A stretch of 64,000 nucleotides of DNA, taken from Bedellia somnulentella (lineage: Eukaryota; Arthropoda; Insecta; Lepidoptera; Bedelliidae). Positions 30,316 to 41,737 of this stretch are shown here, in pieces. A program made the position numbers and the translations under genes. Location of the stretch: positions 18,185,213 through 18,249,212 of the forward strand of contig OY755183.1 in NCBI GenBank assembly GCA_963576735.1, in the 5' to 3' direction. The notes beneath the pieces are model-generated. The model saw only the letters and a list, made by a program, of their open reading frames with translations, made no database searches and had not been told where the DNA came from. Each line of letters begins with the position of its first letter. Positions within the stretch are counted from its first letter, which is position 1.

Positions 30316-30555
30316 GCTGTGTAGTTTCGGCTTAGAATAGCACTAGCCCATTTCTTCCGGTGGGTGTACGTAAGAGGCGACTAACAGTATTGGGGCTTTT
30401 TAAGGGATTTTTGGGCGATGCGGTTAAAGACCCATCACCAACAACCTTTATTCTACCATCTTTTCCCCACGCAACTTCCAAAAGTGGCTGAGAGATTTAT
30501 AATTCCTTAGCTCTGGCTACACCTTCTAGGGATTTATAGCCGTGAGTATATGTAT
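30316..30555 (+). repeat. Interspersed repeat A, full copy
   Basis: GCTGTGTAGTTTCGGCTTAG through TAGCCGTGAGTATATG and a short ATGT tail. Confidence 0.8.
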
Positions 30556-30559
30556 GTAT

Positions 30560-31920
30560 GTATTAAATTGTAAATCATTACTTGATATACAATACACAAT
30601 ATACTAACCAATATATCTTTGTTGTTCCCACAAACATTATAAAATATTTTCAATATCTTTTCAGTAATCAAAGGACCATGGGGGATTTTGTATGAACCCC
30701 GTCCCCACCCTACAACAGTCATGGGATATGTGTCAATTTGTTCATTGGGACCCAAAAAAGTCAAAAGTACCTGTGTTAATTGCAAAAATATTTGGGGTTT
30801 TTTATAATAAAAAAAATACTTTTCGGCACAAATGTATTTATTTTTAAACAAAATTATTTTTTTCTACAAACAAAAAGGCATATTTCACGTAAACAAATGA
30901 CGATTCTATGTACATTGACGTCCTGTATCCATAATAGGGAATATGTATAAAATTTTAAATGCCCTAAAACTTTTTTTCACGAATACTTAATATCGCAATA
31001 TTATAATGAAACGGTTTTTTTAATTTACTTATTATTTAAACCCCTAAAATAATATTCAAAAAGTGCAAAATAAGGGAGCGAAATTCAAACTTCCAAAACG
31101 CGCCACCATCGGTTGAACGAAATGTGACGTCATCTGACACGAAATTGTATTCAAAAGCGTCGAAAACACTAAGGTAAACACCCACTGGACGTGTCATGTG
31201 ACGTCACGTAGAGCGCGCGTAAAATGGCGGTGTTTAAACTGCTTAAATTTTTTAAATTTCAATTTTAAAAATATCTAGAGGAATTTGAAGCCCAGTAATA
31301 TTTTTTTCTACGTTATAAAATAGTAAACTATTAATTTAAGACAAAAAAGAAAAACATGAATATTCCCCATTGTGCCAAAACGTTCTCAAAATCAAAGTAC
31401 TTTAACGTGACAAGGTCAATCACCAAGATATTCACAAAGTCCAGTAAACAAGCAAGGGTCGTTGTGCGTCGTAAACAAACCGATAATGATAACCACGAGA
31501 GTAGCGAAAACGAACGAGTGACGAATGCGAAATGCGACTATCTGCTTGCCTAGTCGAGTCGGTCGGTGCGTGTGCGGCGATCTCCGGGGAAGGAGACGTG
31601 GGACCTCTGCGCACGTCCCGACTAGCTCGAACCAGTTTCCGGCACCTTCATTTTGCGACACTATTAGCGTTTAGCGTAATACTTTTTTATTCTTAGAGCT
31701 ACTAAATCTCCACGCAATGAAATATAAGAAAAAAAATAATTTTAGGTTTCTAAAAAATAATGTTGCCTTATAGCAAAGATATTAAAATACTACGCATTTT
31801 ATATTAAAATATTATTGAAATCGCCATATTCTAGTCCTTTTTAATGCACACTAAGTAAATGTGTAAGTAAAAAAGAAGAATATATTATGAAATCTAAACC
31901 CCAAGCATTTGAAATATGTC
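30560..31920. other. Long intronic stretch without a recognised gene
   Basis: AT-rich with scattered GC-rich patches (31560-31640). Short ORFs of 60-105 codons on either strand have no recognisable motifs and none is bounded by convincing splice sites. I see nothing that can be supported. Confidence 0.4.
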
Positions 31921-31923
31921 GCC

Positions 31924-32371
31924 AAATTTTAAGTCGCGTATTTTCCTTTAAATACCTAGGCCACATACTGACGCCCAACCTCAAAGATGATGAGGACATT
32001 GAAAGGGAAAGGAGAGCGTTGTCGGTGAGAGCGAACATGCTGGCGCGCAGGTTTGCGCGTGGTTCGGTACAGGTTAAGCTTACGCTCTTTAGAGCATACT
32101 GCACATCATTTTACACGTGCAGCCTGTGGGCGAGATATACTCAAAGCTCGTATAGCGCTCTCTGAGTACAATATAATAATGCATTTAGACAGCTGTTGGG
32201 GCTGCCACGGTTCTGTAGCGCATCAGGGATGTTCGCGGACGCGAGAGTAGAATGTTTTTACGCGACAATGCGGAAACGGTGCGCGTCCCTGGTGCGGCGG
32301 GTGCGGCAGCACCAACAGCATTCTAAACGTTATAGCTGATCGGTTAGATTGTCGATACTTGGGTCATTGTT
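31924..32371 (+). pseudogene. LINE RT C-terminal fragment, copy 2 of an inverted pair
   Basis: It encodes SRVFSFKYLGHILTPNLKDD, the ERERRALSVRANMLARRF block and YTQSSYSAL*, then a frame with GLPRFCSASGMFADARVEC. It is the near-identical inverted partner of 23827-24275, with about half a dozen differences. Stop codons and truncation at both sides make it non-functional. Confidence 0.82.
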
Positions 32372-33208
32372 GGGTAAATCAACTAAATTCGATTCTACAT
32401 GATTTTTTCAGAATATATTTTTATATTTTCAACGTATTTTTTTAAAACTTTTTTTTAGAACATCTTAATAAACGATTGAATAGGCGCCTTTCATAAAATA
32501 AAACTTAGACATAAAATTTTACCTAAAACATTTTTTTTAATGGCCTAAAAGTCATTCCCAGGTCAAAGAAAATTGTTGAGCAATAAGCTTTAAAATTTTA
32601 TACGGATAAATCAGTAGAGCATGAGCGTTTTTGAACTATATTGAATTATTTGTGAAGTATGCATAGCATTTAGACATAGAAACATACGTTCATAGAACAA
32701 AAAAAATAGATTAAAAATTTGTCATCGTTTTTTCGTCATCACCAGGAAAGTGCATCAAACCAATTTTATATTTTTTTACTGCTATCCCTAAGTTATCGTG
32801 TACCCCCTAAACAGCCGCCATTCCCCTGTACGTAGTGAGTGCACGCGCTTGATAGTAACAGTGTTTAAATTTTGGAAATACAGGATAATATATAGTGAAT
32901 ACAGATTTGTCATAGTTTTCGTCATTCCCAGATAAATAATTTGCAAGGTAAATGTTGACTTTAATCGTATATTGTATTAAAATTATAAAATGTGGTAGGA
33001 ACGCTGTGTTCGATTTTGTTTTCCTTCTAGCCTCAATTATAAATTTATAACATAAAAGCATTTTTTATCTAAATAGTCATTCCCAGTAGCGTCATTACAA
33101 GTAAATTATAAAACCTGGAAATGATTTTTCACTGCTGGTAATGACTTATTTCATAGAAACTACTACTATGCAACCGTTGTTTAAAAACGATAAAGTGCCT
33201 ATCTAGTA

Positions 33209-33418
33209 TGGTATATGATAATGAATCGATGATAGCCGAGGCGGTTAAGGCGCCTGATCACCACCCGGAGGGTTGCGGGTTCGATCCCGCTTTAGCATGT
33301 TGCCACGGCACTCGCCTCGGTAAATAGCAACTTTGCCATTCAACACAACAAGCGGTCCCTGAGCTCTCCTGTTCTAAGCGGTATGAGCAACCGGAACCAA
33401 CACCAGGTTGATATACCT
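33209..33418 (+). repeat. tRNA-derived SINE with 19-bp target-site duplication
   Basis: The head reads GATAGCCGAGGCGGTTAAGG, then CGCCTGATCACCACCCGGAG and a B box GGTTCGATCCC. The body ends near GGTTGATATACCT. It is flanked by ATAAAGTGCCTATCTAGTA (33190-33208) and the same 19-mer with one change (33419-33437), a clear target-site duplication from LINE-mediated retroposition. Confidence 0.88.
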
Positions 33419-33489
33419 ATAAAGTGCCTATCCAGTAGTAAAAGTACAAATTTAACTATAAATTACAGGTAACTATGAATAAACAAAAA

Positions 33490-33935
33490 AAGCAGAAAGT
33501 AGTTTAGCGGATTATAAACGTGGGAAATATGCAGAAGTAGCAAAAGAGAAAGAAAGAAGTCGATATCAAAGAAAAAGAAAAGATGGAAAGGTAAAATCAA
33601 TCAACGATTTATCAGCAAGGGAACAAAGGGCAAAGAGAAAGAAGTAGAAAGAAGCAGCAGAAAAATATAGACAAAAGAAAAAGGACCTGCAAAAGGAAAT
33701 TGATGTACCTGAAGCTGTATTTTTAATCGAGAATGAAAACCAGGAAATTGAAACGACAAGCGCAGAGCAACAAAAGAGTTCTGATCCAATAAGCAATCAT
33801 ACGAAATATGATATGAAATTTAGAAATTTAAGATACACAGAATTGAAAAAACGCAAAAAGCTAATGAAGGTGATAGAAAAATTAAAGATAAAGATAAAAA
33901 TATTTATTAATTGTCAAGAATGTTTTGAACAATAA
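33490..33935 (+). pseudogene. Basic, Lys/Arg-rich ORF remnant of unknown family
   Basis: A frame reads SLADYKRGKYAEVAKEKERS, a KSINDLSAREQRAKRKK block, one in-frame TAG near 33646, then KEAAEKYRQKKKDLQKEI and an acidic stretch, and later LRYTELKKRKKLMKV. It is highly basic with strong helical, possibly coiled-coil, character. Similar basic segments are common at the N-terminus of multicopy arthropod proteins, but I cannot name a function. Confidence 0.5.
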
Positions 33936-33939
33936 TTGA

Positions 33940-34324
33940 TCTTGTCCTTTGCACTAGGCTCAGCCTGTATCGCAAACGGACAACTACTAGTGGAGCGTCG
34001 GGAGCGTTAAAAACATTAAAACCTCGGATGTCTCAGGGACTAGAAGAAATTTAATTATCTTTGCGAAAATGTGTTATGAATAACATAAATAATAATCTCT
34101 ACCTATTTAAAAGTTGTGTATTTGATTTTTAAATAACAAAAATTTATGATTGCAATAACTTACGTGCTATAATGAAGGTAACGTTGTAGAAATTATTTTT
34201 TTGTAACAGAAGTGGAAGCTACTGAAAAAATAAATAAATTATAGATAATGAAATGTTAAAAAAAATATTACGTGAACTATTTGTTTATATATATTTGTTG
34301 TTATATGACTTATGAGCTATATAT
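33940..34324. other. Spacer between the two opposed ORF remnants
   Basis: AT-rich, no coding signal. The two flanking ORF remnants converge on this interval (33935 on +, 34325 on -), as in a two-gene element. Confidence 0.4.
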
Positions 34325-35245
34325 TTATATCGGCATATTTTCATCAAATTCAATATCTGTACTTATATTTTTTAGTGCGCGACGATTCCTTTCAGTAGAT
34401 TTAATACCGTCCTTCTTATATCCATCAAATACCACGTATGCGTTATTATGATTATTCTTCAAATATCTTACGTAATGTTCGCATATCATTTTGAATGTTT
34501 CATTTAATTGCCATTTGCAACGATATAACGACATGCCTCCATCAATAACATAATGAACATTTTCTAAGCTTTTCAAATTAATCTGAATTTCTGGGAATAG
34601 TTCGTAGAAAGCTGATTTTTTTGTCGCAGTTGGCCATCTTCAAACAGAGCAAGTGGATATGGTGCCAGTTCATAATTCAGTTCATAGTTCGTCATCTGTT
34701 TTTTTCAACACACAAATACGTTGAAACAGCAACAATGGATCAACGGGAATAATATTGTCATGAATTTTAATTTTATTATTTTTAGCCAATAGAGAATTTA
34801 TTTTATCTTTCCTTAATAACTTCAATTCGCGTACATTTTTCCCTTCGGTTTTCTTCATGACTTTCAAACCTTCTTCAAAAGCATTGTAACAATTTATACT
34901 TTTATCACCGGTAATTCCAGTGGCAATTGACATAATTGCATCTGTATCAGGAAAAGGACTGTGTTCTTTGAAAAAGTCTACCAATCTTTTTAGATCGATA
35001 CCATCCCTTTCTATTCTAGCATCTGTAGAATAACTGTGCTGATGACTTTTATTGAAAGATATGTCACAAAATAACTATAACTATTTCTATGCCTTCAATA
35101 ATATCTTTACTATAAATAACTTCTCTGATCCATTTATAAACTACACTTTCAGTGGCACCTCGTTTAAAAGGGGGTCCGTCGACGCTCATTCCTTTCATTA
35201 AAGTCTGCTCAATAGTTTGATCAAAATGGTAAAAATGGAATGTTG
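34325..35245 (-). pseudogene. Decayed gene of a multicopy arthropod family, function unknown
   Basis: Minus-strand segments in order: QTIEQTLMKGMSVDGPPFKR; SYSTDARIERDGIDLKRL leading into VDFFKEHSPFPDTDAIMSIA, TGDKSINCYNAFEEG and DPLLLFQRICVLKKTDDEL (34984-34682); then HYVIDGGMSLYRCKWQLNET and YVVFDGYKKDG (34576-34325). Frame breaks separate the parts. The pattern is of a kind found in many repeated, unnamed arthropod and mollusc proteins; the VIDGG and VFDGY motifs may belong to a nuclease-like fold, but this is speculation. Copy number suggests mobile origin. Confidence 0.55.
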
Positions 35246-35709
35246 GGAAGATGTATGTCTTTATCTATTTAAATAAAATTTCACGTAGAACTAAAAAAAA
35301 TATATTTCCAATTAAATGTTATGCTCTAATATAATATATTTTCATATTTTTTCGTTTAAACAATGAAAAAATTAATTGCACAATATAATATTGGTAGAGG
35401 TTACGATTTAGAGCATACAAAACAAAATCCTGTTAGTTACATGGAAATTCATTCAATCCCTATGAGATCCGAGGTCAAAACCCCCGGGCGCTCCACTATA
35501 CATCACATATTTATTTCCACATACCATTCTTACAGAATACTAGGAAAATTGAAATAATAATTCCTTATTTAGAACACAGCGAATAAAATAAAATAAAAAG
35601 AAAAATGTAAAAGAAATTACCTATACAAAAATTAATAAAAAAATAAAAATAAATTAGCTGACAAATTAATTCATTTACTAAAGCGATATTTAAGAATTTT
35701 CTATACCTC

Positions 35710-35795
35710 AGCATTTGTGTGTGTGTGTGAGAGAGAGTGTGTGTGTGTGAGTGTTTGTGTGTGTGTGAGTGTTTGTGAGTATGTGTGTTTAGCGT
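35710..35795 (+). repeat. (TG)n microsatellite
   Basis: Alternating GT with GAGAGA and GAGTGTTT interruptions. The reading frames it creates (polyHis/Thr on the minus strand) are artefacts. Confidence 0.9.
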
Positions 35796-35884
35796 CAATA
35801 CATCTGCGTGAGTCAGTTTATTTAAGAAGTGATCTGAATCAGTGCTTCGGTCTCTGCAGACGTCATGTCCATCAGCAAGTTCGT

Positions 35885-36430
35885 CACTCTTTTTTTATTA
35901 TTTTGATAGGATAGTCCTGTATATTGGGTATTAACTTAGAAATTTTAGTGTACACAAAAGGAGCCAAAAATGTTTCAGATCTTTGTGCAAAACTAGTATT
36001 TACTTTAGGCACATTTAGCATTAACTGATGCTTAGAAGTCCTGGTTTCGGAACGCATATGATAATTTAGGTTTGCGTGGGTCTTAAGTACCAGTCTTAGA
36101 CAACAAAGTTGACGAACGGTCAACACTTTTGCCTCCCTGTACAATGTGTGTGTTGGAAACCTGCGAGGCTTTTGCAGAGCAGTTTTTAACACTGCTCTTT
36201 GGGCACGTTCCAGGACTATCAAAATGGAGCTTGCGCACCCACCCAAGCCGACATAGCATTGTGCAAAATAGACTAATTTTAACGCGGCACCGTTTGTAAT
36301 ATTGCGTTAAAGTCTGATAGCATTTGTCATTTAAATGATCAGTTAAAGAAGAAACTACAAAAAAAAGAAACCAATAAAAAGCAAACAGGCAGACGAGCTG
36401 GTCCTCATCTATTTGTTTCATTTTATGTTC
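35885..36430 (-). pseudogene. LINE C-terminal fragment
   Basis: Minus strand: YVGLGGCASSILIVLERAQR, AVLKTALQKPRRFPTHTLYR and EAKVLTVRQLCCLRLVLKTH, related to the C-terminus of the LINE at 11138-12665 (same ERAQRA...LYK...KVLTVRQL order). Upstream RT motifs are lost by frameshift. A 3' relic only. Confidence 0.7.
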
Positions 36431-36451
36431 AGCAAATTATATCATCTTAAG

Positions 36452-36566
36452 GTAGATTTTTCAATAGTCAGATAACAAATATCTGAAAATAAATTGACAG
36501 CTCTTTTACTGTGAAAGCATCAATTTATTCTCCAGATATTTGTTATCCGACTATTGTACAACCGGC
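36452..36566. repeat. Short foldback element (MITE-like hairpin)
   Basis: 36462-36496 (CAATAGTCAGATAACAAATA and on to AAATTGA) pairs with 36520-36556 (TCAATTTATT through GATAACA-complement to CTATTG) with few mismatches, around a 23-base loop. About 115 bp in all, no ORF. Confidence 0.75.
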
Positions 36567-36659
36567 ACTAAATGAAGGAATTAGTCATTTCCAGTAACAA
36601 TAAATCATTACCAGTAGCAAGATTATCATTTCCAACCTATAGTCGTCATTACCGTCTTT

Positions 36660-37104
36660 AAGTAAAATTTTAAAATGATTTTATTTTAAGAATATTAGGT
36701 TTCTGTAGGTGCCTTTTCGATAAATCACTTGTCTTTTTTGTAACAAATCGACGAGGTATAAAAATAAATTATTATTATTATAGTAAAAAGTTCTCTATTC
36801 TAATAGATGTTTCAAATGACACTTGTTTGAAATCTGTTGGATGGTGGGGACGTTTTTCCCATCGTCCTTTCAAAATGATTTAGAAAAATAAACTTTTTAA
36901 TTTTTTTGACCCTTCTAAAACTTATACAAAATAATTTTTATATTTTATTTATTTATTCTTTATTTATTAGTTATACAAAATAAATTCATCAAAATTAACT
37001 TGCTTAGACATAAATCATATTTTAGTCAAATTAATAACTTAACAGTTTGATTCGTCGAATCGTTTGACTACATACATTCTTTGTGCTGCTCTTCTATTTT
37101 AAAA
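36660..37104. other. Intronic sequence without genes
   Basis: AT-rich sequence. A TTTATTTATTCTTTATTTATT run lies near 36950. Nothing else recognised. Confidence 0.35.
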
Positions 37105-39882
37105 GATAAAAGAAAAATAATATTTATTTTAAAATAAAAAGAATTGTTCTCAATGTTTGGAACGTCACAAACTTACGTATAAGTAAAATCTTACTCTACT
37201 GACTCTACATCGGATTCGGAAGGTGTATTGTTGCGAGAAGAACCCGTAAGAAACTCAGCAACACACATCTTTTCTTAGTCATATTACAATGTTGGTGTAT
37301 GTCTGGAAACATCCTGAATAGAGCCCTGGTGACACCAAGCAGTTTCATCCATCATATAATCATTTAAACTGTAATAAGCTTTTGAATGAAGACTGCGTTT
37401 TATAATTACTTTGAATTTATTTTCTGTTAGATTCAAAATGTCATCAGGTATTTTATTATAAAATTTTACACAATACCACATGAAAGATGTGTTTACTTTT
37501 GACAATCTGTACTTATGAATTGAAATTTTATTATTATCTCTAAGACTTCTAGTATGTCTGTCACAGTTTTAAGGAAACGCTTTCAAATTTTCTCTTACAT
37601 ACATGATGTTTTCATACATATATTGACATGGCAATGTCATTATATTTATGGTTTTAAACAATTCTCTAAGGGAATCTCGTGAACCTAAATAGGAAATAGC
37701 TCTTATTGCTCTTTTTTGTAGAATAAATATGAACCTTACATCAGCATCAGCAGCTCTGCCCCAGAGTAAAATGAAATTATGCCCAAAACTCTGTTTTGAC
37801 TCGTTTGGCTCGCACATACAACCATTCATTTCGAGATTTGGATATATTTCATCTCTCAAAACGGAATTTTAGAGAGAATGTAATATCACACCTTCAGAAC
37901 AAAGACGCTCGATAATTGTTTACTAACAGCATCATATGTAAATATTATTTATAATAAATAGGAAAACTTTACAAATTCAATTATATATAATATTTATATA
38001 TAACATTTGTATCAATATTTTAATCTATCTATATCTATGTATGTATTTCAAATGTATAAGTTTATGTGATTTATGAACTAATAATTTCAGTACGTCCCAA
38101 CTGCTACAACCATTGTACTTTTTAATTTTATAATGAAATCTATAATTAGCTTCCCTTTTTAAAACGGTTGTCCTATTTACCATTGTATTAGCAATAAGCC
38201 GTTGATTTCTTAAATAAACAAATAAAAAAATGCCATAAGACATGATGCTATGAAAATAACTATAGTAAACTAGACGAGCGGTCTGTACATCAGTTAAATA
38301 TCTAATTTTTCTAACGGCATAGGCAGCACTGCTTAACTTGCCAGCTAGCACGCTAATCTAGGGTCCCCATTGGAGCTTTGAGTCCAGATGTATCCCTAAG
38401 AAAACTGCGCTATCCGTAAATGCTATTTTTTCATTAGCTAATGTAATTTTATTAACAACACTTTTAACATTTTGTAATGCAAATTTAATACATTTTGTTT
38501 TTTTGGCATTTAGTATAATGTTATTTGAAGCAAACCATGTTTGAATTTGGGAAACTGCATTATTTACATCGTCAATATTTTCTGAATTCCTTTCAACGTC
38601 AAATATTAAAGAAGTATCATGAGCAAATAATACTATTTCAGACCTTTTCTCGACCATGAACGGCAAATCATTAATATATACTAGAAACAAAAATGGGCCT
38701 AATATAAATCCCTGTAGAACACCCATTTTAACATGAGTTCCAGATTATTTTATTTTATCAATTTGCACTTTTTGTACTCGATCTGAGAAGTAGGACTTTA
38801 TTAATTTAAGTGCGTCACCTTCGGTGCCATAATGTTCTAATTTTATGATCTGCACAATCAAACGCTTTTGTAAGATCGCAGAACAAACCGATTGCATCAT
38901 TTTTAAGTTCCCACGAACAAAAAATATGTTTAATTAGGGCAACGCCTGCGTCAGTGGTAGAGCGGCCTTTCGTGAAAGCAAATTGTTTAGGGTGAAACAA
39001 ATTGTTGGAACTAAAATGCAAAAGCAGTTGATTAAGCATAAGTTTTTTAAATATTTTACATATAACTGTTAGTATAAATATAGGCCTATAACCTTCAGGA
39101 TTATTTTTATCTCCTCCAGAATTTAGTAAAGGTACAATTTTACTATGTTTCATGAGATCTCGGAAGATACTATTACTTATACATTCATTAAATATTTTTG
39201 CTACATAAGGAGCTATTATTACAATAAAATTATGGCATACTTTTACTGACATACCCCTGCTATACTCAAAATTTCTCAACTTCAGTGACTTAAACACTTA
39301 AATGATATCTTCGGGACTGACAACTTTAAAATTAAATATAGATTTACAAATTGCAACGTTTTGTTGCAACAGCTCTTGAGCTAACGTAACAGATGAATTT
39401 AAGTGTTCAGTGGTCTTAAAAGGTATATCAGCAAAATATTTTTCAAAAATACAAGCAATTACATCATTTGATGTAGTCTAACCTTGATCAGACCGAATAC
39501 AAAAGTCCTGATCACATGATTTGCTTTTGCCAGTTTGAGTGTTGATAATGTTCCAAACGGTTTTTACTTTATTATCGGATGTTTTAATACGTTGGCTCAA
39601 GTATGTTGCTTTAGCCTCCTTACAAACTTTATTAAACATTTTGAGTATTTTTTTACATATTCTGTAAATTCATCAATATGGGAGAACGCTTTTTGATCGT
39701 ATAAATCAAATAGTATTTCTCTAGACTTATATATGCCTAGTGTTGCACACTCACTAAATTTAAATTTATTACACATTGTTACATCTTTAATAGTAAATAT
39801 TTTATTAAATTCGTCTATCAGAACTTTAAAGAAAGTATTATAACTATCGTTTGGATTTTTATTTATTGAATATGAAGTTGGT
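37105..39882 (-). pseudogene. Degraded, 5'-truncated copy of the 991-aa LINE
   Basis: Read on the minus strand it parallels the intact copy at 4108-7083: SYSINKNPNDSYNTFFKVLI, FDLYDQKAFSH, then the RT (FAFTKGRSTTDAGVALIKHI, FCDLTKAFDCADHKI, GVLQGFILGPFLF, LFAHDTSLIF with the first catalytic Asp changed to His), DSKLQWGP and the CHQGSIQDVSR end at 37284. Several stops and frameshifts break it. About 450 bp of unrelated sequence interrupts it between about 37780 and 38230. The 5' end stops inside the endonuclease-RT linker. Confidence 0.9.
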
Positions 39883-40117
39883 ACACAGCAGTACTGGCCT
39901 ATTGGCAGTTATCTTTGCTGTTACACAAGTGTGTTGGTAATAGTCGTATGTTACACAGACCTTACAACGCTTGGTTCCTTAAAACCATCGGCTTCCTCTA
40001 GAATTTAGAATCCAACTCGACTTAAATGTCTTACTTATCTAACTGCATAACTTACTATGACGCTACAAGATATCTCCAATAACATAATTAATCAATCTGA
40101 AATTAATAAAATTGCAG

Positions 40118-40236
40118 ACCGTCTAAGATCTCGACGTTGGACATCGCGCTGCCGCCGGACACGATCGCGACGCGCTACGACACGGGCGCCATGCGAGACG
40201 GCCTCATACAACAGCTCAACGAACTCATGCTGAGAG
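40118..40236 (+). CDS. fab1: Fab1/PIKfyve exon 9
   Basis: The acceptor is AATTGCAG|A and the donor GAGAG|GTGATC. One leading base completes the AA|A codon from exon 8. It encodes PSKISTLDIALPPDTIATRY and GAMRDGLIQQLNELMLR, matching the PIxxxEVxxPxxxI strand and following helix of the family. Phase 1 out. Confidence 0.88.
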
Positions 40237-40375
40237 GTGATCACTACATTATTACTAAATAAAGGAAAGAAAAATTTCGATTTTCAATAGTTAGACAAGT
40301 GACTTCCGAATTTGTAATAAATTCGGAACGTGTAAAAGAAACAAAGGATAGAAGAATTTTGCACAGGAAGCCATT

Positions 40376-40446
40376 GACACTGTGGCTCAATTGGCAGAGC
40401 GACGGAGGCGTATACCCGGAAGTCGCGGGTTCGATCCCCGCCTGTG
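40376..40446 (+). repeat. tRNA-like element, most complete copy
   Basis: GACACTG at the 5' end can pair six of seven with CTGTGTC at the 3' end. GCTC/GAGC forms a D stem and GCGGG/CCCGC a T stem around TTCGATC. The anticodon arm (CGGAGGCGTATACCCGG) is imperfect. TTTCTTTC follows and AAATAAAGGAAAGAAA precedes at 40253-40270, the usual hairpin arms. It is a mobile repeat rather than a proven tRNA gene. Confidence 0.65.
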
Positions 40447-40469
40447 TCAAGTTTTTCTTTCATTTATTT

Positions 40470-40890
40470 ATTAAAACAACACACAGTAAAAAGACATTAG
40501 AAAAAAAAAAATCAAAAATACAAAATAGAAAAAAAAACTAAAAATCTTACTTAAAATTATATTATTTTTTATGTACAAAGAAGCACCCTTCAAAAAACCA
40601 AATGAAAAGTTTTTTTTTTATTTTATACACCCCATTTCAATTTTGCATAATCAAAAATGATTTTGCTTATTCATTATTATTATTATTAATTATATTCTTA
40701 TTTGTTTGTTGATTATATACATGATATATAATCAATAAACAAATAAGAATATAATGAATAATTAACGGTTATATGTAATTATTACTTTTTCTTTTTGAAG
40801 AAAGATAGTGATAAGATATGTAATAATGACTTTAGCATACTTGTTACTATTTGGTTTGCCTGCGGACCTAGGTAGAAAATTAAAGGATGC
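40470..40890. other. Intronic low-complexity sequence with a palindrome
   Basis: A-rich runs. At about 40681-40765 ATTCTTATTTGTTTGTTGAT and its near complement ATCAATAAACAAATAAGAAT flank a short ATATACATGATATATA centre, forming a strong AT-rich foldback. Confidence 0.6.
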
Positions 40891-40894
40891 TGTA

Positions 40895-41148
40895 AGGTAT
40901 ATACATACATATACTCACGGCTATAAATCCCTAAAAGGGGTAGCCAGACCTTAGGAATTAGAAATTCCTCAGCCACTTTTGGAAAATTGAGTAGGGAAAA
41001 GATGGCAAAGTAAAGGTTGTTGGTGATGGGTCTCTAATTAACCGCATCGCCCAAAAATCCCTTGAAAGCCCCAATACCGTTAGTCGCCTCTTACGTACAC
41101 CCATCGGTAGAAACGGGGTAGTGCTATTCTAAGCCAGCCAGACTACAC
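40895..41148 (-). repeat. Interspersed repeat A, minus strand
   Basis: ATACATACATATACTCACGG through CCAGACTACACAGCA. About 180 bp upstream of the exon at 41330. Confidence 0.8.
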
Positions 41149-41329
41149 AGCAATGTCAATTTCATCGAAAATGTGGTTTAATGTTCATCTATAATGTTTC
41201 CACCCCTATATGTTCCCGTCGAAGTGCTCAAGCCTTTCCTGTATACCCAAGTACTTCGTGAGCAATTAATTAGATTATTCTTCAATTCATTTTTGCTTTA
41301 CATTAAAACAGCAACATTTCAATGCTTAG

Positions 41330-41455
41330 GTCACGAGACGTTCAGCTCGATAACAGAGTCGGAGGCAGAGAAAGATCACCAGAACTTCAAGCAGCACATG
41401 GAGCAGATCCACCTCGCGCTCACCTCCGCCGCGCTGCAGCAGACCAGTCTGGCCG
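41330..41455 (+). CDS. fab1: Fab1/PIKfyve exon 10
   Basis: The acceptor is ATGCTTAG|GT and the donor TGGCCG|GTACGT. It encodes HETFSSITESEAEKDHQNFK and QHMEQIHLALTSAALQQTSL, a Glu/Gln-rich helix equivalent to the family's KTREEKMEDIFAQKEMEE-type linker. Phase 1 both ends, consistent with neighbours. Confidence 0.85.
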
Positions 41456-41737
41456 GTACGTGCCACTCGCTACTATGCTACTAAGCAGGGGCCTCAAGAT
41501 TGTGTGGGAGATAACGCCAAACCTGCACAAAAATTGTGCTGTGTTTGACTTCAATTAAAAAAAACTGATAAACACGCTTTTGAAGCACTTCTAACTTGGC
41601 GTTTTACAACGTATTTAAGGCTCAGTATCTTTTGTGGACTTCCCTATATTGGCTGCGTTTCAGGGACATCTTTGGTGTACAGTTTTTAGTTTATCAAGAT
41701 ACGAAATTATCGGAATTACGGAAGATACGAAATTGGC

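Larger units (their letters stand above)
32479..36722. mobile_element. Candidate large unclassified element with recurrent TCATTNCCAG motifs
   Basis: GTCATTCCCAG-type motifs cluster near 32551, 32734, 32921, 33076 and 33132 (the last reversed), and again near 36583, 36608, 36630 and 36649. Candidate ends (AGGCGCCTTTC near 32485 and GTAGGTGCCTTTT near 36707) are weakly inverted relative to each other. Between them are a + ORF remnant (33490-33935) and a - gene remnant (34325-35245), plus later insertions. No transposase family was identified. The boundaries and the single-element model are inference. Confidence 0.4.

Noticed and set aside
33225..33300. Ser/Leu-type tRNA gene
   Set aside because: It is the head of a SINE with a 19-bp target-site duplication; the T stem is not fully paired.
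35565..35798. His/Thr-rich ORF at the TG run
   Set aside because: It is a microsatellite translation only.
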